A DNA stretch of 6,891 bases from an uncultured Pseudomonadota bacterium. Lineage in GTDB: Bacteria; Pseudomonadota; Gammaproteobacteria; Burkholderiales; Thiobacillaceae. The translations under genes were made by a program, and so were the position numbers. The notes below the pieces were generated by a model. It had not been told where the DNA came from, searched no databases, and saw only the letters and a list, made by a program, of their open reading frames with translations. The stretch lies in assembly GCA_903883985.1 (NCBI GenBank), contig CAISDD010000257.1:1-6891 (forward strand), read 5' to 3'. Each line of letters opens with the position of its first letter. Position 1 is the stretch's first letter. Shown here piece after piece: positions 1 to 5,832 of this stretch.

Positions 1-91
1 CAGCTTGCGTTAGCCGACGTTTCATGTCGGCGCAACCCAGCACGGCCGTGGATGTTGGGCTTCCAGTCGTCAGCCCAACCTACGCTTGCTG
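1..91. repeat. Structured intergenic palindromic repeat (left edge may be cut)
   Basis: Three inverted repeats lie in under 80 bases. GCCGAC (13-18) pairs with GTCGGC (26-31). CACGGCCGTG (41-50) is a perfect 10-base palindrome. GTTGGGCT (54-61) pairs with AGCCCAAC (72-79). The two ends are also imperfect inverted copies: CAGCTTGCGTTAG at 1-13, and CTACGCTTGCTG at 80-91. The 'GTAGGTTGGGCT...AGCCCAAC' pattern (minus strand) resembles dispersed intergenic repeats I know from proteobacterial genomes. No ORF in it looks like a gene. It borders the rpiA remnant and may have been involved in, or arrived after, the truncation. Because the window starts at base 1, the element could extend further left. 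Confidence 0.55.
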
Positions 92-100
92 CCCGGTGGT

Positions 101-217
101 GAGGATGGACATGCCATGCACATCGAGGATGACATTGCCGTTGTCGGTGATGAAACCGGAACGCAACACCGGGTTGCTGCCCAGTCTTACCAGTTTCCGG
201 GCCACACAGGAGCCAGC
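101..217 (-). pseudogene. rpiA: rpiA remnant: internal fragment of ribose-5-phosphate isomerase A
   Basis: Read on the minus strand from about 217 to 101, the translation contains VARKLVRLGSNPV followed by ITDNGNVILDVHGM. This is the highly conserved C-terminal-half segment of RpiA, the pentose-phosphate enzyme that interconverts ribose-5-phosphate and ribulose-5-phosphate. By my recollection it corresponds to about residues 140-177 of the 219-residue E. coli enzyme. Upstream residues in the same frame (to about 361) are low-complexity and unlike RpiA. Downstream the match stops after SIL, and the frame ends six codons later at the edge of the palindromic repeat. The parts expected to carry the active site (GTGST, DGADE and KGGGA motifs) are missing, so the fragment cannot be functional. 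The surviving part has no stop or frameshift, which suggests fairly recent truncation. A full copy should exist elsewhere in the genome. Confidence 0.75.
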
Positions 218-468
218 GTAGCATGCCAGATACGGCCTCATGCCCCCCCGTCGCGCGCCAGGCTGCGGGGTCGGGTGCGGTGTAAGTGCGGTGTTGGGGC
301 CGGTCGGCAGAATAAACGGCATTCCGCCCCACGCCACTCCACTCGCGTGCCACAGAGGCACTAGATACTTTTGTCAACCTCCGGTCTCGCCACTCGCACA
401 CATGGGTTGCACACAAGTTGCGCAAAGACACCGCAGACCGAATCGGACAGGACGCGGGTCAAACGCAG
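218..468. other. Gene-poor stretch between rpiA and integrase remnants
   Basis: I see no recognisable gene here. The frames open across it give low-complexity Pro/Arg/Gly-rich translations on both strands, typical of GC-rich noncoding DNA. On the minus strand the frame directly after the integrase stop (469) stays open to about 360. Its first codons (LRLTRVLSDS) are compatible with decayed integrase sequence, so part of 405-468 may belong to that pseudogene. The only clear local structure is a short direct repeat at 275-294. Confidence 0.5.
275..294. repeat. Short direct repeat GTGCGGTGT x2
   Basis: GTGCGGTGT occurs at 275-283 and again at 286-294, separated by AA. It lies in G-rich noncoding sequence between two gene remnants. 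It could be slippage-generated, and no function is evident. Confidence 0.5.
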
Positions 469-698
469 TCACTCCTGTTTGGCACCATCCAGACTTGCCG
501 CATGCGTCTGGATGTAGCGCTCCAACAATGCACAGAACGTCTGGTGCATGATGCCGCCGGCCTTGCCCGTAGAAATATCCGTCTCCACCTTGGCGGCCCA
601 GGTAGTCGCCTCCGCCTTGGTGCGGAACACCCCACTACGACCCTCACCCGAGCGGCGCGAGCGCTCCAACCACCCGCTCGTTTTTGAAATGTCGCCAC
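469..698 (-). pseudogene. Tyrosine-recombinase phage/island integrase, N-terminal remnant, frameshifted
   Basis: The minus strand starts with GTG at 698. A GGGAGG ribosome binding site (704-709) lies five bases upstream. The first 16 codons read VATFQKRAGGWSARAA, like the start of phage-type integrases (arm-type DNA-binding region, 'xATIxKRxxxWxARVRR'). A one-base shift near 650-653 is then needed to enter the frame carrying SGEGRSGVFRTKAEATTWAA, KVETDIS and TFCALLERYIQTHAAS. These match the 'F.TKAEA..WA..VE.EI' segment and the beginning of the SAM-like core-binding domain. The frame stops at TGA 469-471, and homology may limp on for a few codons beyond. The catalytic R...H-x-x-R...Y domain is absent, so no recombinase can be made. 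The gene lies about 160 bases downstream of tRNA-Leu on the same strand, the usual position for an integrase at a tRNA attachment site. Identification is from motif memory only. Confidence 0.72.
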
Positions 699-773
699 GA
701 TGGCCTCCCGTACCAGTGCCAAAACCGTACCACTGCGATCCGATAATGGCGCAAAAAAATGGTAAACGAGCGG
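674..773. repeat. 10-base inverted repeat pair and 11-base direct repeat near the integrase start
   Basis: CCGCTCGTTT (674-683) and AAACGAGCGG (764-773) are perfect inverted copies about 80 bases apart. Between them, CCGTACCAGTG (708-718) and CCGTACCACTG (725-735) form a direct repeat with one mismatch and a 17-base period. Repeats of this kind near an integrase start can be arm-type binding sites for the recombinase or sites for its regulator. No function can be shown from the sequence alone, and the left copy lies inside the integrase reading frame. Confidence 0.4.
704..709 (-). promoter_or_regulatory. Ribosome binding site of the integrase remnant
   Basis: The minus strand reads GGGAGG, then a five-base spacer, then GTG at 698. 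This decides the start codon of the dead integrase gene. It also shows that the 5' end of the gene has been preserved better than the rest. Confidence 0.55.
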
Positions 774-786
774 TTTTAATCAAGCC

Positions 787-822
787 AAAAAAAGCCCGCG
801 AGGCCTGTGTTTACGGGGCTTG
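787..822 (-). terminator. Rho-independent terminator downstream of tRNA-Leu
   Basis: On the minus strand AAGCCC (from 821-816) pairs with GGGCTT (from 797-792), with further possible CG pairs inside. The stem runs directly into seven T residues (793-787). It begins 35 bases after the tRNA 3' end and has the right polarity to end the tRNA transcript. It also separates the tRNA transcript from the integrase remnant. Confidence 0.8.
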
Positions 823-856
823 CGAGCTGTTTAGTGAGTGTGTGGTTTTAAGCTGT

Positions 857-941
857 TGGTGCGAAAGAAGGGACTCGAACCCTCAAGCCTTGCGGCGCTG
901 GAACCTAAATCCAGTGCGTCTACCAATTCCGCCACTTTCGC
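857..941 (-). tRNA. tRNA-Leu, anticodon UAG
   Basis: This is a complete class II tRNA on the minus strand. The acceptor stem is GCGAAAG (941-935) with CTTTCGC (867-861). The D-arm contains AATTGGTAGACG. The anticodon stem CTGGA/TCCAG encloses loop TTTAGGT, with anticodon TAG at 907-905. The variable arm is GCC-GCAA-GGC, and the T-loop is TTCGAGT. The discriminator A and CCA end are encoded (860-857). It matches the standard bacterial tRNA-Leu(UAG), which reads CUA and other CUN leucine codons. A T-tailed hairpin follows it, and an integrase remnant lies downstream, which suggests the gene served as an integration site. The tRNA itself looks intact and functional. Confidence 0.97.
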
Positions 942-1153
942 GATGTAATCACTCGTGGTCGCAAGCCACTGCCTCACACCGGTAAAACAACCGGCCACTC
1001 TACCCAGGCTCATTCTCTGGTGCGTAAGCGTTGTGAAACGGCGATCATTGTAACACGGGGTGATGCCCGACGCCGGACGAAGCAGGCCTGTCAAGTCTTG
1101 TCGGGTGCGACGTTATTCTTCATGCTGTGCCCCCTTTGTTCTGCCGAAACCCC
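942..1153. other. Divergent intergenic region between tRNA-Leu and tex
   Basis: This 212-base gap must hold the promoters for tRNA-Leu (minus) and tex (plus). On the minus strand TACAAT (1052-1047) is a good -10-like hexamer, about 105 bases before the tRNA. No convincing -35 lies at 16-18 bases upstream of it. TTGACA (1094-1089, minus) is a perfect -35 hexamer but sits 36 bases from that -10, which is too far to pair with it. I find no confident promoter for tex. Confidence 0.4.
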
Positions 1154-3463
1154 ATGCTGCCCTCCATTGAAATCCGCATTGCCCAGGAACTCCACGTCCA
1201 GGCACACCAGGTCGCCGCAGCAGTGGCGCTGCTCGATGACGGCGCTACCGTCCCCTTTGTGGCGCGCTATCGCAAGGAGGCAACCGGCGGGCTCGACGAC
1301 ACACAGTTACGGCATCTGGAAGAGAGGCTGGGCTATCTGCGCGAACTGGAGGAGCGGCGTACGGTGGTTCTGGCTAGCATCGAAGCGCAAGGCAAGCTTA
1401 CGCCGCAGTTGCTGGCCGACATCGCGGCGGCCGAGACCAAGCAGCGCCTGGAAGATCTCTATATGCCCTACAAGCAGAAGCGCCGCACCAAGGCGCAGAT
1501 CGCCCGAGAAGCCGGTCTGGGGCCGTTGGCGGAAATGCTGCTGGCCGATTCCTTGCTAACTCCGGAAGTCGAAGCTGTGGCCTTCGTAAACCTCGATCTC
1601 GGTGTGCCCGACGTGAAAGCGGCCCTGGACGGCGCCCGCCAGATACTCATGGAGAGGTTTGCCGAAGACGCCGCACTGCTAGAACGTCTGCGCACCTACT
1701 TGCAGGACAACGGCCGCATGGTGTCGCGACTGATCGATGGCAAGGAAGGCGAAGGTCAAAAATTTCGCGATTGGTTCGCGTTCGATGAACCCTGGAAGAC
1801 CATGCCCTCGCACCGTGCCCTGGCGCTGTTTCGGGGGCGCAACGAGGGCGTGTTGGGGCTCTCCATCAAATTGCAGGAGGAGATATCTCCCCTTCCCGGG
1901 GAAGAGGGGGTGCTCATCGGCTACATCGCCACCCACTTTGGTCTGTGCGATCAGGGGCGGCCTGGCGACAAGTGGCTGCTGGATACGGTGCGCTGGGCAT
2001 GGAAGGTGAAGCTCTCCTTGCACCTCGAACTGGACCTGATGAACGCCTTGTTCGAGCGCGCGGAAGCCGAAGCCATACGCGTCTTCGCCAGCAACCTGAA
2101 AGACCTGCTGCTGGCAGCCCCGGCCGGACCGAAGGCGGTGATCGGCCTCGACCCGGGCATCCGCACCGGCGTCAAGGTGGCGGTGGTGGACCGAACCGGC
2201 CGCGTGCTCGACACCGCCGTCGTTTACCCGCACGAGCCGCGTTGCGACTGGAATGGCGCGCTCGCTACCCTGGCCAGGCTCGCGGCCTTGCATGGTGTGG
2301 AACTCATCAGCATCGGCAATGGGACCGCCAGCCGCGAAACTGATAAGCTGGCCGCCGACCTCATCGCTCAACTCGCGCGCTCGCCCGCGCAAGCGAAGCT
2401 CATCAAGGTGACGGTGAGTGAGGCCGGCGCCTCGGTGTATTCCGCCTCGGAACTAGCCGCGCGCGAATTCCCGGACATGGACGTCACCCTGCGCGGTGCG
2501 GTATCCATCGCCCGCCGTCTGCAGGATCCACTCGCCGAACTGGTGAAGATCGAGCCGAAAGCGATCGGTGTGGGCCAGTATCAGCACGACCTCGGCCAGG
2601 CCAGGCTGGCCCATGCGCTGGAAGCCGTGGTGGAGGACTGCGTCAACGCCGTGGGGGTCGATGTGAACACAGCCTCAGCGGCCCTGCTCAGCCGCGTTTC
2701 CGGTCTAAACGCCGCACTCGCCAACCAGGTCGTAGCCCATCGCGATGCCCATGGACCTTTCCCCAATCGCAAGGAACTAAAACAGGTGCCGCGCCTGGGG
2801 CCGAAGACCTTCGAACTGGCCGCTGGTTTCCTGCGCGTGCCCGGTGGCGACAATCCACTCGACGCTTCCTCTGTGCATCCGGAGGCGTACCCCGTGGTGA
2901 TGCGCATCCTGGCCGACCTGAAGCTGGACATGAAGGGCTTGATCGGCAATGTGGACGTGCTCAAACGCCTAGATGCCGGCAAGTATGTGGATGAACGTTT
3001 CGGTCTACCCACGGTGAAGGATATTCTCAAGGAACTGGAAAAGCCCGGTCGCGACCCGCGCCCGGCATTCAGGGCGGCGGTGTTTCAGGATGGGGTCCAT
3101 GAGCTGAAAGACCTGATACCCGGCATGCAACTGGAAGGCGTGGTCAGTAACGTCACCAACTTCGGTGCTTTCGTCGATATCGGTGTGCATCAGGACGGAC
3201 TGGTGCATATCTCTGCCTTGTCGGAGAAATTCGTCAAAGATCCGCGCGACGTGGTAAAGGCCGGCGATATCGTCAAGGTGAAGGTGTTGGAGGTGGATAT
3301 CGCCCGCAAACGCGTGGCGCTGACCCTGCGCATGCAAGACGAAGTGAAGCCGCAGCGGGTGGAGCGAGCGCCGGCTGCCGCGTCGGCTCGGGCGATGCGT
3401 CCGGTTCAGAACGCGAACGGCGCGCTGGCGGAGGCGCTGAATCGGGCGGTCAAGCGTAAATAG
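1154..3463 (+). CDS. tex: Tex, S1-domain transcription accessory protein
   Basis: This is an intact 769-residue Tex protein, a normal length for the family. Tex is a cytoplasmic nucleic-acid-binding protein related to eukaryotic Spt6, implicated in transcription, RNA metabolism and, in some bacteria, toxin expression and stress tolerance. Domains by sequence: an N-terminal helical region with VPFVARYRKEATGGLDD (about 35-50); a YqgF/RNase H-like fold starting at GLDPGIRTGVKVAV (about 330); the conserved SEAGASVYSASELAA and SIARRLQDPLAELVKI blocks; helix-hairpin-helix repeats (about 500-565, NTASAALLSRVSG to RLGPKTFELAAGFL); and a C-terminal S1 domain (about 650-725, GVVSNVTNFGAFVDIG). I chose ATG 1154 because MLPSIEIRIAQEL fits family N-termini. 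An in-frame GTG at 1127 would add nine residues. Neither start has a strong Shine-Dalgarno sequence. The gene appears monocistronic and converges on the downstream cyclase gene. Confidence 0.96.
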   Translation: MLPSIEIRIAQELHVQAHQVAAAVALLDDGATVPFVARYRKEATGGLDDTQLRHLEERLGYLRELEERRTVVLASIEAQGKLTPQLLADIAAAETKQRLEDLYMPYKQKRRTKAQIAREAGLGPLAEMLLADSLLTPEVEAVAFVNLDLGVPDVKAALDGARQILMERFAEDAALLERLRTYLQDNGRMVSRLIDGKEGEGQKFRDWFAFDEPWKTMPSHRALALFRGRNEGVLGLSIKLQEEISPLPGEEGVLIGYIATHFGLCDQGRPGDKWLLDTVRWAWKVKLSLHLELDLMNALFERAEAEAIRVFASNLKDLLLAAPAGPKAVIGLDPGIRTGVKVAVVDRTGRVLDTAVVYPHEPRCDWNGALATLARLAALHGVELISIGNGTASRETDKLAADLIAQLARSPAQAKLIKVTVSEAGASVYSASELAAREFPDMDVTLRGAVSIARRLQDPLAELVKIEPKAIGVGQYQHDLGQARLAHALEAVVEDCVNAVGVDVNTASAALLSRVSGLNAALANQVVAHRDAHGPFPNRKELKQVPRLGPKTFELAAGFLRVPGGDNPLDASSVHPEAYPVVMRILADLKLDMKGLIGNVDVLKRLDAGKYVDERFGLPTVKDILKELEKPGRDPRPAFRAAVFQDGVHELKDLIPGMQLEGVVSNVTNFGAFVDIGVHQDGLVHISALSEKFVKDPRDVVKAGDIVKVKVLEVDIARKRVALTLRMQDEVKPQRVERAPAAASARAMRPVQNANGALAEALNRAVKRK
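1889..1910. repeat. GC-rich imperfect palindrome inside tex
   Basis: CCCCTTCCC followed directly by GGGGAAG, then A and GGGGG, forms a nearly perfect hairpin inside the coding sequence at about residues 245-252 (SPLPGEEG). It resembles the core of the intergenic repeat at 3591-3613 (CCCTTCCCCC/GGGGGAAGGG). The reading frame is kept. Confidence 0.4.
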
Positions 3464-3490
3464 GGGTGGGGTACAGTCTTCTGTCGCGGT

Positions 3491-3516
3491 AGGGATGCTC
3501 ATAAATGGGCATCCCT
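3491..3516. terminator. Stem-loop downstream of tex (possible terminator)
   Basis: AGGGATGC (3491-3498) pairs perfectly with GCATCCCT (3509-3516). The loop can pair further (CAT with ATG). It starts 28 bases after the tex stop, between two convergent genes, so it could end or protect the tex transcript. There is no T-tract on either side, so intrinsic termination is uncertain. Confidence 0.45.
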
Positions 3517-3555
3517 AAGTAAGCTGTCGAAACCAATTTGGCTTACCACCGGGCT

Positions 3556-3626
3556 CCCTCACCCTGCCCTTTCCCGAAGAGGGTTCCACCCCCTTCCCCC
3601 TCCGGGGGAAGGGCCGGGGATGAGGG
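3556..3626. repeat. GC-rich palindromic intergenic repeat between tex and the cyclase gene
   Basis: CCCTTCCCCC (3591-3600) and GGGGGAAGGG (3604-3613) form a perfect 10-base stem around TCC. The outer arms CCCTCACCC (3556-3564) and GGGGATGAGGG (3616-3626) are near-complements, so the whole 71 bases can fold into one long hairpin. A smaller alternative hairpin is CCCTTT/AGAGGG (3567-3583). The 'CCCTCACCC...GGGGATGAGGG' form resembles dispersed intergenic repeats seen in many proteobacterial genomes. It could act as a bidirectional terminator or mRNA 3' stabiliser for the two convergent genes. Confidence 0.6.
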
Positions 3627-3678
3627 CCTGCGCCGGCAGCTTAATGAAGGCAAGTTACGCGACATCACTTACCGCGAT

Positions 3679-5718
3679 TCAATCACATGGTCCACGGGGA
3701 GCAACAGGCTGGTTGAAGAAACGGTAGGTGTTTTTACCCGCGCGTTTCGCTGCATACATCGCGGTGTCGGCGTTCTTCATCAACTGGGCCGACGTATTGC
3801 CATCCGATGGGTACATGGCAATCCCGATGGACGTTCCAACCTGAGCCGTCTTGTCCTCGCGAAACTTCATGGGTTCGTTGATTACAGCGACGATGCGGCC
3901 GGCGATGTGTCCTACCTCGGCCTCGCTCGACGGATTGTTGAGGAGGATGACAAATTCATCTCCACCCAGACGGGCAACGGTATCGGACTGCCGTACCAAT
4001 GCCAGGAGACTCTCTGCCACCGCCTTCAGCAACTCATCACCGATGTCATGGCCGAGGGTGTCGTTGACGTACTTAAACCGGTCCAGGTCGAGAAATAACA
4101 CAGCCAACGGGTGTCGCTCACGTTCCGCGAAGGCGATTTGGTAATCTACTCTCTCCATCAACAAAGCTCGATTCGGCAAGCCGGTTAGGGCATCGTGAAA
4201 GGCCATGTGCCGAATGCGCTCGTCCTTGCGCCAAAGTTCAGTGATGTCGTTGAATACCGATATATAGCGTACCGGTTGCCCCTCTGGGGCGGGAATTCTG
4301 GTGATGGTCAGCCATTCCAGAAAAGCCTCGCCATTCTTGCGGCAGTTCCAGACTTGACCCTGCCATATTCCGTCGATGGCAATGTCCCGCCACACAGCAG
4401 CATGAAATGCCTGGTCGTGACGGTCGGACTTGAGGATGCGTGGCGACTGCCCAATGGCTTCCTCGGCGCTATAGCCGGTAATCGAAGTAAAGGCTGGATT
4501 CACGGACAGAATCACGCCATTGGCGTCCGTGACAAAGATGCCTTCGATGGTGTTCTGAAATACGCTGGCGGCCAGTACGAGTTCAGCATCTGCTTCCTTA
4601 AGGGAGGTAATGTCGCTGACCAGAACGAAAAAACCAGGAACCTTGCCATGGGGGGCTAGGTCTGGAATGTAGTGGACCAAGGTGTATCCGAACCCTCCAT
4701 CTGCCTTGGTCAGTGTGCGCTCGAAACGCTGCGGTTCACCCGCTAGGGCACCCCGGACGTAGGGCTCATTGAGAGCAAAAAGATTTTTGCCCAGGAGTTC
4801 CTGCATGGTGTGGCCAACGATGGACGCTGGTGGTTTGCCGAACCACGCCAGATAAGCCTTGTTGGCGAATTGGCAGCGCAAGTTTTTGTCCCAATAGGCG
4901 ATGAGAACCGGCAGGGCGTCGGTAATGGTCCGGATGAAGTTCTCGCTCTTGGCGACGGCCAAGGCAGACGCTTCAGCGCGCTTGCGCGTCGCGTCCTCCT
5001 CGGAGAGGTCACTCACCAGGCCGATGAACTGGTATCCAGTATTGAGCCGTATCTCGGTGACGGCCAACCGCATCGGGAATACTTCTCCGCTCTTGCGCCG
5101 CCCCTGCACTGTTCGTCCGATACCAATGATTCGTGGCGATCGCTCTAGTAAGTAGCGTGCCAGGTAATCATCGTGTTCCTCAGTGTAGGGAGACGGCATC
5201 AGCTTCCTGACGTTGCTACCTATCACTTCAGCCGCGACGTATCCAAAGATGCGTTCCGCAGCAGCATTGAATTTCTGGATGATGCCGGCCTCGTCGATGG
5301 TAAGGATTGCGTCGTAAACATTGTCGAGGATGCCCTGAAGGCTGTCTTGCATGGTAACGATGCGTTGCATCGAGTGCATGCGTGCATTGAGTACATCGAA
5401 GTCGATGGGTTTGATGAGGTATTCATCGGCGCCGGCATCGAAGCCGGCAAGGATTTCATCCTTCGACGAGAGTGATGTCATCAACAACACAGGCACCCAA
5501 CGCGTGCAGTCTAGTGCCTTGATGCGGCGAGTGGCCTCGATGCCGTCCATGTTCGGCATCACCACATCCATGAGCACCAAATCCGGGAGTCCAGACTGGT
5601 AGGCCGCTACGGCAGCAGCGCCGTCCTGAACGAAGGCGACTTCGTGGCCCTGCTCTCGGAGAAATTCCATGACAGGTAGCGACACGGCCCTGTTGTCATC
5701 AACCATCAGGATACGCAA
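3679..5718 (-). CDS. Response regulator diguanylate cyclase (REC-PAS-PAS-PAS-GGDEF), putative haem/oxygen sensor
   Basis: This 679-residue cytoplasmic protein has no signal peptide or membrane segments. It should make c-di-GMP from two GTP. Residues 1-120 are a receiver domain: acidic pair D7/D8, phospho-acceptor D51 (LVLMDVVMPNMDG), T81 and K103. Three PAS domains follow at about 125-240, 258-370 and 383-493. The first has the FixL-type signature EHDDYLARY...RIIGIGR, with H182, R188 and R202 spaced like the haem His200, Arg206 and Arg220 of Bradyrhizobium FixL. The GGDEF domain (about 505-665) has the intact active motif GGDEF (585-589) and an RxxD product-inhibition site (R576, D579). There is no EAL domain. 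The TTG start is supported by AAGGGG five bases upstream and gives the usual MRILMVDDN opening; the nearest ATG (5706) has no suitably placed ribosome binding site. No histidine kinase gene is adjacent, so it looks like an orphan regulator. Confidence 0.93.
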   Translation of the reverse strand: MRILMVDDNRAVSLPVMEFLREQGHEVAFVQDGAAAVAAYQSGLPDLVLMDVVMPNMDGIEATRRIKALDCTRWVPVLLMTSLSSKDEILAGFDAGADEYLIKPIDFDVLNARMHSMQRIVTMQDSLQGILDNVYDAILTIDEAGIIQKFNAAAERIFGYVAAEVIGSNVRKLMPSPYTEEHDDYLARYLLERSPRIIGIGRTVQGRRKSGEVFPMRLAVTEIRLNTGYQFIGLVSDLSEEDATRKRAEASALAVAKSENFIRTITDALPVLIAYWDKNLRCQFANKAYLAWFGKPPASIVGHTMQELLGKNLFALNEPYVRGALAGEPQRFERTLTKADGGFGYTLVHYIPDLAPHGKVPGFFVLVSDITSLKEADAELVLAASVFQNTIEGIFVTDANGVILSVNPAFTSITGYSAEEAIGQSPRILKSDRHDQAFHAAVWRDIAIDGIWQGQVWNCRKNGEAFLEWLTITRIPAPEGQPVRYISVFNDITELWRKDERIRHMAFHDALTGLPNRALLMERVDYQIAFAERERHPLAVLFLDLDRFKYVNDTLGHDIGDELLKAVAESLLALVRQSDTVARLGGDEFVILLNNPSSEAEVGHIAGRIVAVINEPMKFREDKTAQVGTSIGIAMYPSDGNTSAQLMKNADTAMYAAKRAGKNTYRFFNQPVAPRGPCD

Positions 5719-5723
5719 GAAAA

Positions 5724-5729
5724 CCCCTT
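5724..5729 (-). promoter_or_regulatory. Ribosome binding site supporting a TTG start
   Basis: The minus strand reads AAGGGG, then TTTTC, then TTG (5718). This spacing supports the rare TTG start of the cyclase gene over the in-frame ATG at 5706, which lies 17 bases from the site. Confidence 0.65.
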
Positions 5730-5791
5730 AAGAGTCAGTACAGGGACAAGCTTGACAGGATTCAGCTCCATTGCCACCATGCTACAGTGGT

Positions 5792-5806
5792 ATGCGCTAC
5801 GCGCAT
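5792..5806. promoter_or_regulatory. Inverted repeat at the predicted transcription start (possible operator)
   Basis: ATGCGC and GCGCAT flank TAC as a perfect six-base inverted repeat. Its position across the predicted start site of the cyclase promoter would suit a repressor site or an RNA hairpin at the transcript's 5' end. The binding factor is unknown. Confidence 0.3.
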
Positions 5807-5832
5807 TTAACATTTTTCGCGGCACTGGTCAA
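5805..5832 (-). promoter_or_regulatory. Candidate sigma-70 promoter for the cyclase gene
   Basis: On the minus strand TTGACC (5832-5827) matches five of six -35 consensus bases. After a 16-base spacer TTAAAT (5810-5805) matches four of six -10 bases. Transcription would start near 5798 and give an untranslated leader of about 80 bases. The perfect inverted repeat ATGCGC-TAC-GCGCAT (5792-5806) overlaps the end of the -10 and the expected start site. Confidence 0.45.

Noticed and set aside
80..361. A complete 93-residue protein including the rpiA piece
   Set aside because: Only about 39 residues match RpiA. The remainder is low-complexity and there is no ribosome binding site, so it is treated as a gene remnant and not a gene.
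548..985. Plus-strand 145-codon open frame with CERRDSNPQ
   Set aside because: It crosses the tRNA-Leu gene and the integrase remnant on the opposite strand. The peptide is the antisense of the tRNA.
831..1094. Minus-strand open frame containing AKVAELVDALDLGSSA
   Set aside because: This peptide is the translation of the tRNA-Leu gene itself, a well-known false ORF.
1047..1094. TTGACA (1094-1089) and TACAAT (1052-1047) as one tRNA promoter
   Set aside because: The spacing of 36 bases is about twice that of a functional sigma-70 promoter.
1679..2392. 237-codon minus-strand frame within tex
   Set aside because: It is a shadow of tex, whose full-length family match on the plus strand explains the region. 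The shadow's composition (His/Gln/Gly-rich) is typical of antisense frames.
3005..3502. 165-codon minus-strand frame antisense to the tex 3' end
   Set aside because: It overlaps the well-conserved S1 domain of Tex and has no family resemblance.
3538..4098. 186-codon plus-strand frame starting at the palindromic repeat
   Set aside because: Most of it lies antisense to the conserved GGDEF domain of the cyclase, and it begins within repeat sequence.
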